A DNA stretch of 64,000 nucleotides, taken from contig NZ_BNJI01000001.1 of assembly GCF_016587415.1 (NCBI RefSeq), positions 744,001 to 808,000 on the forward strand. The letters run 5' to 3'. Source of the stretch: Ktedonobacter sp. SOSP1-85. GTDB lineage: Bacteria; Chloroflexota; Ktedonobacteria; Ktedonobacterales; Ktedonobacteraceae. The position numbers and the translations under genes are program-made. This document shows, piece after piece, positions 27,394 through 34,647 of the stretch. The notes under the pieces were generated by a model, which ran no database searches, had not been told where the DNA came from, and saw only the letters and a program-made list of their open reading frames with translations. How positions within the stretch are numbered: position 1 is the stretch's first letter; every line of letters starts with the position of its first letter.

Positions 27394-27930
27394 GGCATTG
27401 TACGGCTGTCGTTGAATGCCCTACAGTGCTATTTCTTGGCTCTGAGACGCAAATCTGAGGGCTTTACGCTATCACAACCATAGAAGATACCAACCAGATA
27501 TACAAGCCCCTCTCTAGCCCACTGTAGCGCGTTTCTTTGAGAGGAGGCTGTAAAATAGCGTATATTTGCATTGTTCTATGGTAGAATAGGGTATACGACA
27601 TTGCTAAGAAGAAAAGCCCTTTGGTAGGGGCAGCTCCTTTTTGTCCTTTGCTACGGCCCCTGGTTCTCTCCTTCTTCCAGGGGCTTCTTTCTGCCTTCTT
27701 TCTGCCTTACATATCGCATATACATTGCTATTTGTCGCTGTAGTGCGATTCTAGGCCCCTGTGGTAGCGTGTGTAATAGTCGGCATTACAGCCCCATTGA
27801 AAAGGCTCTATTTGGCCTCTCAGGGCCATTAAATGGCATATGTGCGTGATGAGATGCTACGCAACGAAGCATAAAAATATCCCCCGGCATATCACCAGGG
27901 GAAAGGCAGAGGAGGGGGGCAAGGGCTAGG
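27394..27930. other. Non-coding stretch inside the element
   Basis: 537 bp with no convincing gene. It holds two tandem GC-rich stem-loops (27616-27631 and 27656-27684), the second followed by a T-rich run. Another weak hairpin near 27880-27903 lies beyond the stop of the tyrosine recombinase and may terminate it. A small RNA ending at 27684 is possible, but no good promoter spacing was found. Confidence 0.5.
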
Positions 27931-28944
27931 CTATGACAGCTTTACGCCCTGGTTGGCAATACTGGTAGCTTCTGCATAGCGTAGGGGCATGTATGGAGAC
28001 TTCCAACCACCTGCCACCTGTAGGCTTTTCACGTCTGTACCGTTCCTCATGGCGACAGTTGCCCAGTAATGTCTAAGATCATGGGGACTAAGCGTCTCTA
28101 GCCCTATGGCCTTACCTAGCTCTCCCACACGCTTATTTATGGCTCTGGTCGTGATAGCCTTCCCCTTGTAGCCACCAAAGAGATAAGGCCCTTGTACATC
28201 AGGCAGGTAGGCCATAAGCGCCTTCAGGGTGTCTGGAGTGAGGTTATGTGTCTGTACCATATCTACCTTCTCACGATAGAAGGTAACTGTACCTGCCTGT
28301 AGGTCGATATTCTCGACTAACAGCCCTGTAAGCTCTCCACAACGCAAGCCATGATCTAGTAAGAGGCACATCATAGCACGATCACGACGCCCTTGCTTAT
28401 CGTCTGGTTGGCTCTTTAGCATAGCGGCATGTGCGACACTGACAGAGGTAGCGCTCTCCTTCTTCTCTCCCACTCTGGTTACCTCACGCTTTTTATTGAG
28501 GTGTACACCCTCTTTGTGAGAGAAGCCCTTTACCAGCCTGATAGAAGCATAGGCTGTCTGTTCTATTACTCCTGCTTTGTGAGCTAGAGTACAATACGTC
28601 TTGACCGTCGCTAGCCTTACATTAATGCTGCCAATAGAATAGCCTTGCTGCTCTTGCCAGTGTACAAACGCCTCTACCAGCCCATGTGTAATACCACTCC
28701 ACAACGCCCACTCACCAGTAACCAGGAAGGTGTGTATAGGCTGTTCATAATGCGCTACCTCTAAGAATTGAAAGAACAGCTTTAAATCTGCCTTCTGTCG
28801 TCTCAAGGTATTCTCTGCTTTGGTAGCGCTATAGTTGGTATGCGCTGTCTTCCCCGCTATCAGGTTGGCTAGCTCTCCTATGCTTTGGGGGCCATTAACC
28901 TCTATGATCTCTGCATTGTGTAGTGTGGCTGGTAGCATCTCCAT
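27931..28944 (-). CDS. Tyrosine recombinase (phage-integrase family)
   Basis: 337 residues. The N-terminal SAM-like core-binding domain spans about 20-140. The catalytic domain has Arg201 (LLDHGLRCGEL), His288 and Arg291 (SPHDLRHYWAT), Trp314 in the His/Trp position, and the nucleophile Tyr323 (LRYAEAT). All catalytic residues are present. It sits in the middle of an element whose ends are made by a serine recombinase, so it may resolve multimers, invert DNA or be cargo. An 11-bp inverted repeat lies in its upstream region. Confidence 0.9.
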   Translation of the reverse strand: MEMLPATLHNAEIIEVNGPQSIGELANLIAGKTAHTNYSATKAENTLRRQKADLKLFFQFLEVAHYEQPIHTFLVTGEWALWSGITHGLVEAFVHWQEQQGYSIGSINVRLATVKTYCTLAHKAGVIEQTAYASIRLVKGFSHKEGVHLNKKREVTRVGEKKESATSVSVAHAAMLKSQPDDKQGRRDRAMMCLLLDHGLRCGELTGLLVENIDLQAGTVTFYREKVDMVQTHNLTPDTLKALMAYLPDVQGPYLFGGYKGKAITTRAINKRVGELGKAIGLETLSPHDLRHYWATVAMRNGTDVKSLQVAGGWKSPYMPLRYAEATSIANQGVKLS

Positions 28945-28975
28945 AGGTATCCTTCCCTCTCTGTTTTACGTTCTC

Positions 28976-29006
28976 AAGTACTGATTTACCTTAATAATCA
29001 GTACTT
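28976..29006. promoter_or_regulatory. 11-bp perfect inverted repeat upstream of the tyrosine recombinase
   Basis: AAGTACTGATT (28976-28986) and its complement (28996-29006) with 9 bp between them, 32 bp upstream of the recombinase ATG. Arm length and centre spacing fit a dimeric repressor site or a recombinase core-type site. Confidence 0.6.
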
Positions 29007-29161
29007 CATAGCAGAGATTATAACACTCTCTTTTAGGAATGACAAGAGTACAACATGATGTTCTACTCTGGCTTTGACATTGCTATACCAATTAAATGAT
29101 GGGGAACCATATTTGCATGATAGAATAGAGAAAAGAGAGAAGAGAATATAAAGGAGGAAAG

Positions 29162-29764
29162 ATGAACGACATTGATTGGAAAAGAGTAGAGGCGGTCTCC
29201 CTCCCGATACCTCAGTATATACTTACAGCGCTCGATCAGTTAAATTCTATTGACTCACAGGCACGAGAAGAAGCCTATTGGCAGATAGATAACGTCGTGG
29301 TCATTCAAGGGAATCTCGGAGAAGATGCACCCTTTGCCGCGTCGGAGGTACTACGAAGGTTACGAAATGGGCAGTTGTTTGACAAAGTGTTAACGTATGA
29401 TCTGCTTTATGAAATTGGAAATGGAGAAGCTTCCTACAAAGAAATGTTCACATTCCCTGATGGGCATACTGAACCCTTGATGCAAGTATGCCGACAGTTC
29501 ATGGAAGCCGGGCTTGACCTCTATATTTCAGATCTTCTCACCCAAGACCCTGAACTTCGAGAAAGAGCGCTTGACTTGGTCTGTTCCTGTAAACTACGTA
29601 AGCAGGAAGCAGAGAGCGCATTGAAGATGGCTTTGGGAAAGGCACCAGATGAGGAAACTCGCAGGGAAATTGACCTCAATGTGCAAGGACGTTCGAAAGA
29701 AATCTACGAGCTACGTCTTCACAGGAGAATAACGAAGAGTGCAAAAAACGGTTTTCCCTTTTAG
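29162..29764 (+). CDS. HEAT-repeat-like protein (immunity-protein style)
   Basis: 200 residues, mostly helical. The segment ILTALDQLNSIDSQAREEAY...DNVVVIQGNLGEDAPFAASEVLRRL resembles the HEAT-like immunity proteins found with polymorphic toxins, from memory of their sequence pattern. AAAGGAGGAAAG precedes the ATG. No toxin gene is adjacent. It could be element cargo giving immunity or an adaptor; function unproven. Confidence 0.6.
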   Translation: MNDIDWKRVEAVSLPIPQYILTALDQLNSIDSQAREEAYWQIDNVVVIQGNLGEDAPFAASEVLRRLRNGQLFDKVLTYDLLYEIGNGEASYKEMFTFPDGHTEPLMQVCRQFMEAGLDLYISDLLTQDPELRERALDLVCSCKLRKQEAESALKMALGKAPDEETRREIDLNVQGRSKEIYELRLHRRITKSAKNGFPF

Positions 29765-29850
29765 GCAGGGAAAATTACATCTACCATGTTGGCAGAGGGC
29801 ACCAAGCTTGCATATGCCACAAGTCAGCTTATCTGAAGGAAGGATACCAA

Positions 29851-30156
29851 ATGCAGATAATCAGAGAGATCAAAAACGAACGCAAGATCACACGCGCCCA
29901 TATGCAAGTGCGTTTACCTCGCTACCTGTATTTAAATGAAGGTGACAAAGGGATAGACCACCACACCAGGAATGTAGACGTGCTGGGACAATGCGAGGTA
30001 TTGCATGATGATGGAACGAGAGAGAGCCTGGAATATGGCACGATCAAAATAGCTGGCGTCTTTATCAAAGTGGTTGGAACTTATGAGAAGGGCTATATAG
30101 GCGTTACTAATCTTGGCAAGTATCGCGTTAATGGCAAGACAATCACATATAAGTAA
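29851..30156 (+). CDS. Hypothetical 101-residue protein
   Basis: MQIIREIKNERKITRAHMQVRL..., probably a small beta-rich fold (VDVLGQCEVLHDDGTRESLEYGTIKIAGVFIKVVGTYEKGYIGVTNLGKYRV). A good GGAAGGA site lies before the ATG. It is 86 bp after the HEAT-like gene on the same strand and convergent with the pentapeptide gene. Unrecognised. Confidence 0.6.
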   Translation: MQIIREIKNERKITRAHMQVRLPRYLYLNEGDKGIDHHTRNVDVLGQCEVLHDDGTRESLEYGTIKIAGVFIKVVGTYEKGYIGVTNLGKYRVNGKTITYK

Positions 30157-30176
30157 CCTCCCTCGATGCTACAAGC

Positions 30177-31763
30177 CTACTTATTAAAGAAGCGCTGTGT
30201 CAGGGTTGCGATAAACACTACCTCTATCACCAGCCCAATAAACGCCTCTACATCCGAAACCAGGGACGCCATATCACCAGCTTGGAAGGCACTAGGGGGA
30301 ATGCCCCTTGATAAGCAGGCATTCAGGCTTACCTCTAGCGCTACTTGCCACGCAAGGCCAGGGACAAGGAAGTGGTAGAGTACAGTAAAGAGGCCAATCA
30401 CAGCCAAGTAAGTCAAGAAGCTGCGATGTATTCTGTATCCATAGCCAGAGAGTAGGAAGAGAAGCAGGGAGTAGAGCCAGGCAAAGAAGCATGATACACG
30501 TCGTTCTAAAGTAACCTTCTCCTCATCAGTACTTGGCTGAATCATTCGATACCACAAAACACGCTCCTGTAGCACCTGAGCACGATAAGCAAAACGTGCA
30601 GCGTCTTCATCAATACCTTGGTTTTTCAGGGCTACAGCAAGTTGGCGATTAGCCCTTACAGCATCTTTGAACTCTTCTAGCCTCTCGGCTTTGCCCTTTG
30701 TCTTGCCTTGTTTATCCTTCTTTTGTCTTGCTTGCCATTCATCACCTAGAAGCTCTATCTGTGACCAATCTGCAATAGTAAGGTTTGTATTTCCCCATTG
30801 GGCATCGACCAGGGCAGGCCCTATCTTTTTGCTATCAGCTAGCTTAACCCCCCCAAGAGAAACTCCCTCTAGCTGAGCCAGTCTAAAGTCGGTTCTTGTT
30901 AGCTGGGCTTGTGTAAGTTTGGCTCCTTTTAGCTGAGCTTGTATAAGGCTAGCTCCATTCAGCCAGGCTTGTGTAAGATCAGCACTTTCTAGCTGAGCGC
31001 CCCTAAGATCTGCTTCCTCTAGCTGAGCAGCTAAAAGGCTAGCTCTATTTAGCTTTGCATCTCTAAGGTTAGCTCCCTTCAGATTGGCTTTTAGGAAGTT
31101 GGCTCTATTTAGCTGGGCTTCCATGAGATTAGCACTCTCTAATTGAGCTCCGAAGAGATAAGCCCCGTCTAGATAAGCCTTCATGAGATAAGCACCCTCT
31201 AACTGGGTAATGAAGAGACGAGCACCCTCTAGTTTGGCACCCATAAGATAAGCCCCATCCAGTTTTGCTTTCTGAAGGTGAGCGCCTTTTAGCTGAGCGT
31301 CTAAGAGGTTAGCGCTCCTAAGGTCTGCACCTTCTAATCTGGCATAACTAAGATCTGCACCTTCTAATCTGGCATAACTAAGATCTGCACCTTCTAACTC
31401 GGCATAACTAAGGTCAATACCATGAAGGTTAGCTTTGTGCAAGTTTAAAAACTCACCTTTAGAGGCTTCGATTAACCACTCAATGTCAGCACGAGTTAAC
31501 ATAACGCTTTTAAAAGGGAACATAGGGTTATCCCTATCACACTGAATGATATAGAGGTTTGTAAGTTCCTTCTTGCGCTCTACGTTAATCTCCGGTTCTC
31601 TTCTCCAAGGCTGGCCCCGCTCTTCCCAATACTTACGCCAAGCCTCTTCATCACTATCAGGAGGGTGTTGTGTATCAGCCTGAACAGTGCTAGCTTGTAT
31701 TTGTGGTCGCTTCCGTGTGGGCACTAGGCTACTAAGAACGCTCCTGATGATGTTTAGCTTCAT
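30177..31763 (-). CDS. Pentapeptide-repeat membrane protein
   Basis: 528 residues. Residues about 105-320 are tandem A(D/N)LxxAxL pentapeptides (EGADLSYARLEGADLSYARL and so on), which form a right-handed beta-helix. Residues about 420-528 have two hydrophobic helices around LLLFLLSGYGYRIHRSFLTYL, a pore-like loop and a last helix. The layout resembles pentapeptide-repeat proteins with an ion-channel-like C-terminus. Within the repeats a 30-bp unit at about 31330-31400 is nearly identical, showing recent duplication. It is likely element cargo; role unknown. Confidence 0.82.
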   Translation of the reverse strand: MKLNIIRSVLSSLVPTRKRPQIQASTVQADTQHPPDSDEEAWRKYWEERGQPWRREPEINVERKKELTNLYIIQCDRDNPMFPFKSVMLTRADIEWLIEASKGEFLNLHKANLHGIDLSYAELEGADLSYARLEGADLSYARLEGADLRSANLLDAQLKGAHLQKAKLDGAYLMGAKLEGARLFITQLEGAYLMKAYLDGAYLFGAQLESANLMEAQLNRANFLKANLKGANLRDAKLNRASLLAAQLEEADLRGAQLESADLTQAWLNGASLIQAQLKGAKLTQAQLTRTDFRLAQLEGVSLGGVKLADSKKIGPALVDAQWGNTNLTIADWSQIELLGDEWQARQKKDKQGKTKGKAERLEEFKDAVRANRQLAVALKNQGIDEDAARFAYRAQVLQERVLWYRMIQPSTDEEKVTLERRVSCFFAWLYSLLLFLLSGYGYRIHRSFLTYLAVIGLFTVLYHFLVPGLAWQVALEVSLNACLSRGIPPSAFQAGDMASLVSDVEAFIGLVIEVVFIATLTQRFFNK

Positions 31764-31874
31764 TGCTCTTTTCTCTCCTTATAGAAGTATATTCATCAAT
31801 ATGAACGTTTTCATTGCCCATACGTAAAAGGCTTATTACTGGAGAAGCTTACCTCTACTGGTCACCAAAGAAAT

Positions 31875-31903
31875 ACACCCCTCGCCACGAAGGCGAAGGG
31901 TGT
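31875..31903. terminator. GC-rich hairpin
   Basis: 12-bp arms with one mismatch (31875-31886, 31892-31903) followed by TTGT. It lies in the gap between the lipoprotein and pentapeptide genes, both on the minus strand; its direction of action is unclear. Confidence 0.5.
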
Positions 31904-32015
31904 TTGTAAGGGATAACAAAGACTCTATATAAAACGCTCTCCCTCTCCCTCTCAGCCAGTTAGGCCCGGCGACGAAATTTACAACGTTAAGCGACCCACG
32001 GCGCTGAGAATCTCC

Positions 32016-32108
32016 CTTATCGGCACTGTGAGCCGCACACATAGCTCCTACGCTGCCGATAAGGTGCTCATTTTGAGCGCCACCTATCAAAAAAGACGCT
32101 GCCGATAA
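32016..32108. repeat. GCCGATAA repeats (iteron-like)
   Basis: A 13-bp unit ACGCTGCCGATAA occurs at 32050-32062 and 32096-32108 (46 bp apart), and an inverted 10-bp copy CTTATCGGCA lies at 32016-32025. The group is in a 417-bp non-coding stretch (31764-32180). Spacing near four helical turns would suit binding by an element protein or a replication function. Confidence 0.6.
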
Positions 32109-32180
32109 CTTGCATGGTTTATCTGAAAGTAGCTCGATCTTAGCTTAACGTTGTATTTTGCGCTGACGGGCCTAATAGGC

Positions 32181-32747
32181 CTACTCGAGCTCCGTACATC
32201 CCCATACTCCAGAAACCTGAATAGTGACAAGAGTAGGAAGAGAAGGAGGGTCTATGTGGCTGGGGCCATTTTGACCTTGTACTGAAAAGGAGAACTGGCC
32301 AGTTTTCGGATCAGGGAACACTTTGAGGCTCGTCAGTGTTTCTGGAGAGGCTCGCACCCAATTCTCTGCAGACAGATCCATGGTAATAGTATTTCCCCCG
32401 AGGTCAGTATAGACTCCCGGGCCCTTATAGAATGTCATCATAATGTATATATTCACAAGATTCCCGTTCACGGCGCCGGTGAGCGAAATGCTATAGACTC
32501 CTCTCGGCACATTGCCGTTTTTATCAACATCTCCGTTTATACTGCACGTAGTCTGATCAATTTGCATCGTTCCAGTGATATAGCCAGAAAAATCGACCGC
32601 TGATTGCAGTGGTAGCTCGGTTGAGACAGAGGTCGTCGTCGGGGATTCGGCCGCTTTTCGGTCGGTGTTCTCACTGCAACTCATGAGTAAAACACTGCTG
32701 ACCATCAGTAATAGCAACCAATGGCGCAAACGAACATGGGAGTTCAT
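32181..32747 (-). CDS. Lipoprotein of unknown function
   Basis: 188 residues. The N-terminus RLRHWLLLLMVSSVLLMSCSEN is a lipoprotein signal with lipobox LMSC, so the protein should be lipid-anchored outside the membrane. The mature part is beta-rich with a Thr/Ser-rich linker; VSISLTGAVNG-type strands suggest a small beta-sandwich. No enzyme motif. A 13-bp palindrome (32169-32181) touches its stop codon. Confidence 0.75.
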   Translation of the reverse strand: MNSHVRLRHWLLLLMVSSVLLMSCSENTDRKAAESPTTTSVSTELPLQSAVDFSGYITGTMQIDQTTCSINGDVDKNGNVPRGVYSISLTGAVNGNLVNIYIMMTFYKGPGVYTDLGGNTITMDLSAENWVRASPETLTSLKVFPDPKTGQFSFSVQGQNGPSHIDPPSLPTLVTIQVSGVWGCTELE

Positions 32748-33260
32748 TGCTTCCTCTTTCTGTTGTGTGACCTGCTCCTATATTCCGCCGGGACTGACTA
32801 TCGCACCAGCGATCACCAGGCGGAAAGCAGCAGACATACCTGGTCATGTACGCGAAGGGGAGACCCTTTTTAGGGCTCTGGTTCACATTCGCTAGAAAAA
32901 CTCATCAATACACGGGTGCAACTATTCCAGTTGGTGCTCGTAGGGATACGTACTCCTCTCCAAAACAAGCGGCTTTCACATGCTGCTGTTGATAGTGAGA
33001 CACCTTCCGTACCAACAGTGCATTCACGTCGCATACCTCGAGCTTAGATCCTTTTCTGCCACAAGAAGAGAGTAAATCCATGCCATTCATGCATCAGCAC
33101 ATATAAACCTAAATCCACTGTCTAGCAACTCATTCTTATTTGTGTGGCGGAAAACTGGTCAATATCACTAGCTGACAGAACACAGGTATCTCCCTGCTTC
33201 TCTCTAGTGACACACCTGTTTGTACACGTTCTTTTCTCACCATGGTTTCTGCCTCTTCAA
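32748..33260. other. Non-coding stretch upstream of the lipoprotein gene
   Basis: Short frames on both strands have no ribosome sites or protein-like composition. It presumably holds the lipoprotein promoter. Nothing else was recognised. Confidence 0.45.
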
Positions 33261-33312
33261 TATATGACGCGAAAAACGTCATATACGATTCGTCGTATAG
33301 GCCTAATAGGCC
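33261..33312. repeat. Cluster of three palindromes
   Basis: In 52 bp: TATATGACG / CGTCATATA arms (33261-33269, 33277-33285), an overlapping ATACGA-ttcg-TCGTAT, and GGCCTAATAGGCC (33300-33312). The last 13-mer is repeated exactly at 32169-32181. The density points to a protein-binding or replication site 60 bp beyond the stop of the membrane/HTH gene. Confidence 0.6.
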
Positions 33313-33374
33313 CTCTCTCACTCCACACAGCCACATACCACCCATAGGAGAGGCAAAGAGCGTACATCTTCGGT

Positions 33375-34280
33375 TTAGACGGCTTCTTTCTGTCGTATCT
33401 CCCGCAGATATTTCTTCGCAGTCCCTAACGATACAGCCGCCTCTACCTGAAGAAGTGAGGCTGTAGGCTTAAGCCCTTTAGCTATCAGGGCGGTATAAGC
33501 GTCGTATACCTTCAGGGCTTCAGGGGTTAATGGTGCGCGTCGTTGCTTATCCCCTTGTACCTCACTGCTTTGTACCTTAGCCCCTGGTACAAGATCGTCA
33601 AGTCCGCTTGTACCTTGCTCCTTTGACCCTTGTACCTCTGCGTTTGGCCCTTGGTCTTTTTGGCTTGTACCCTGGTCTTTGCTTGTACCTAGCAGGGCTA
33701 CATCCTTGGCCCCTTCTAACTCCATAGGGTCAAGCTCCTCTACAGCGATTTGTACCGAGCGTGTACCCTGGTTTGGTACAAGCTCCGAGCTCTTCGTTTG
33801 TACCTTCTTGTCTTCGACAGCCTTACTTATCGCGTTCTCTACGGCTATGGATATAGCCACCAGGACGACCAATGCACCCCTAATATGGGTCAAGGTTGGA
33901 AGGTCTAACCCAAGCCTTTGTACCGACTCGATAGGGGTTATCTTCAACACTTCAGCCATAGACTGAATATCATTGACAGCCCATGCCACGACAGAGAAGA
34001 GTATGCAGATAGGGAGATAGGCCAAGGCCGCGCCCCATGATTTGGTATATAGGGCCAAGGCGAACCGCTTCCACTTGACAAGCAACGACCCATCAATAGC
34101 TATAGCCTGGGTGGTGGCCCAGATGTACACCATTAGACCATTGCTCATAAGTGTACCCTGTGTGAAGAGGTCTATTGTTCCAAGACAGAAGCCCACAATG
34201 AGGAACAGATAGGATAGCTCTACAAGCCTCTCTTCAAACCACTGGATACCCTTTGATAAGTACGACTGATTGACGACCAT
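33375..34280 (-). CDS. Four-TM membrane protein with C-terminal HTH-like domain
   Basis: 301 residues. Four hydrophobic helices lie in residues about 18-150 (YLFLIVGFCLGTIDLF, LMVYIWATTQAIAID, ALAYLPICILFSVVAWAV, GALVVLVAISIAVENA). A Gln/Gly/Thr/Val-rich linker (about 155-250) follows, then a small helical HTH-like end (TASLLQVEAAVSLGTAKKYLREIRQ). The membrane plus DNA-binding layout recalls SpdB-type spread proteins of actinobacterial plasmids, but no homology is proven. The linker-coding DNA is packed with TGTACC motifs. Confidence 0.7.
   Translation of the reverse strand: MVVNQSYLSKGIQWFEERLVELSYLFLIVGFCLGTIDLFTQGTLMSNGLMVYIWATTQAIAIDGSLLVKWKRFALALYTKSWGAALAYLPICILFSVVAWAVNDIQSMAEVLKITPIESVQRLGLDLPTLTHIRGALVVLVAISIAVENAISKAVEDKKVQTKSSELVPNQGTRSVQIAVEELDPMELEGAKDVALLGTSKDQGTSQKDQGPNAEVQGSKEQGTSGLDDLVPGAKVQSSEVQGDKQRRAPLTPEALKVYDAYTALIAKGLKPTASLLQVEAAVSLGTAKKYLREIRQKEAV
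33556..33924. repeat. TTGTACC motif array inside the membrane/HTH gene
   Basis: TGTACC cores (either strand) start at 33556, 33571, 33586, 33609, 33631, 33666, 33684, 33751, 33762, 33775, 33799 and 33919, with a thirteenth at 34152. Eleven of the 13 extend to (C/T)TTGTACC. A 6-mer is expected about once per 2 kb on both strands. The copies are read in different codon phases (GT, VQ, LVP), so the conservation is at DNA level. Confidence 0.85.
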
Positions 34281-34423
34281 GTTTTGTTGCTCCCTCTATC
34301 TACAGGGCTTATAATAAACGTTGCCCTGTAGCTAACAGTTCAGGGTAGGGCTTAGGGGGTGTTACAGCACCTTCCTAAGCCGTTTCAACATCTTTGGGAA
34401 AAATCTGAAAAAATCAAAATCGT

Positions 34424-34531
34424 CTAAAGTGGCTCTACATCTGGGTTTATCCCACTTTAGGGAGTGGACATACATGAAGGAGAAGAGAGAAAGAGACTAG
34501 AGAGACGCTAGACGCTAGACCCTTAGACGCT
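34424..34531. repeat. Hairpin and AGACGCT repeats in an intergenic region (origin-like)
   Basis: A 9-bp inverted repeat CTAAAGTGG / CCACTTTAG (34424-34432, 34452-34460) follows an A-rich run (34398-34420). Three direct AGACGCT copies lie at 34503, 34510 and 34525. The 367-bp gap 34281-34647 separates the membrane/HTH gene start from the polymerase-like gene's stop. A replication or transfer origin is possible but unproven. Confidence 0.5.
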
Positions 34532-34647
34532 GTGTGCTGTGAGTGTTCCTCTCCTCTCGCTCCTTCTGATCTCCCCATATAAGCGCTACTTACCCCCTAT
34601 ATATCCGCGCTACCTAAAGGCGCTACTGCGCCAATACAGGGGCGCGA

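Noticed and set aside
27566..27684. Small RNA with promoter TTGCAT / TAGAAT
   Set aside because: The two boxes are only 10 bp apart, too close for a sigma-70 promoter; only the stem-loops were kept.
30900..31440. Regular repeats suggesting a CRISPR array
   Set aside because: They encode tandem pentapeptides in one long frame; there are no spacers of constant length.
33136..33345. Overlapping 67-74 residue frames on both strands
   Set aside because: No ribosome sites, low-complexity content, and the DNA here is palindrome-rich.
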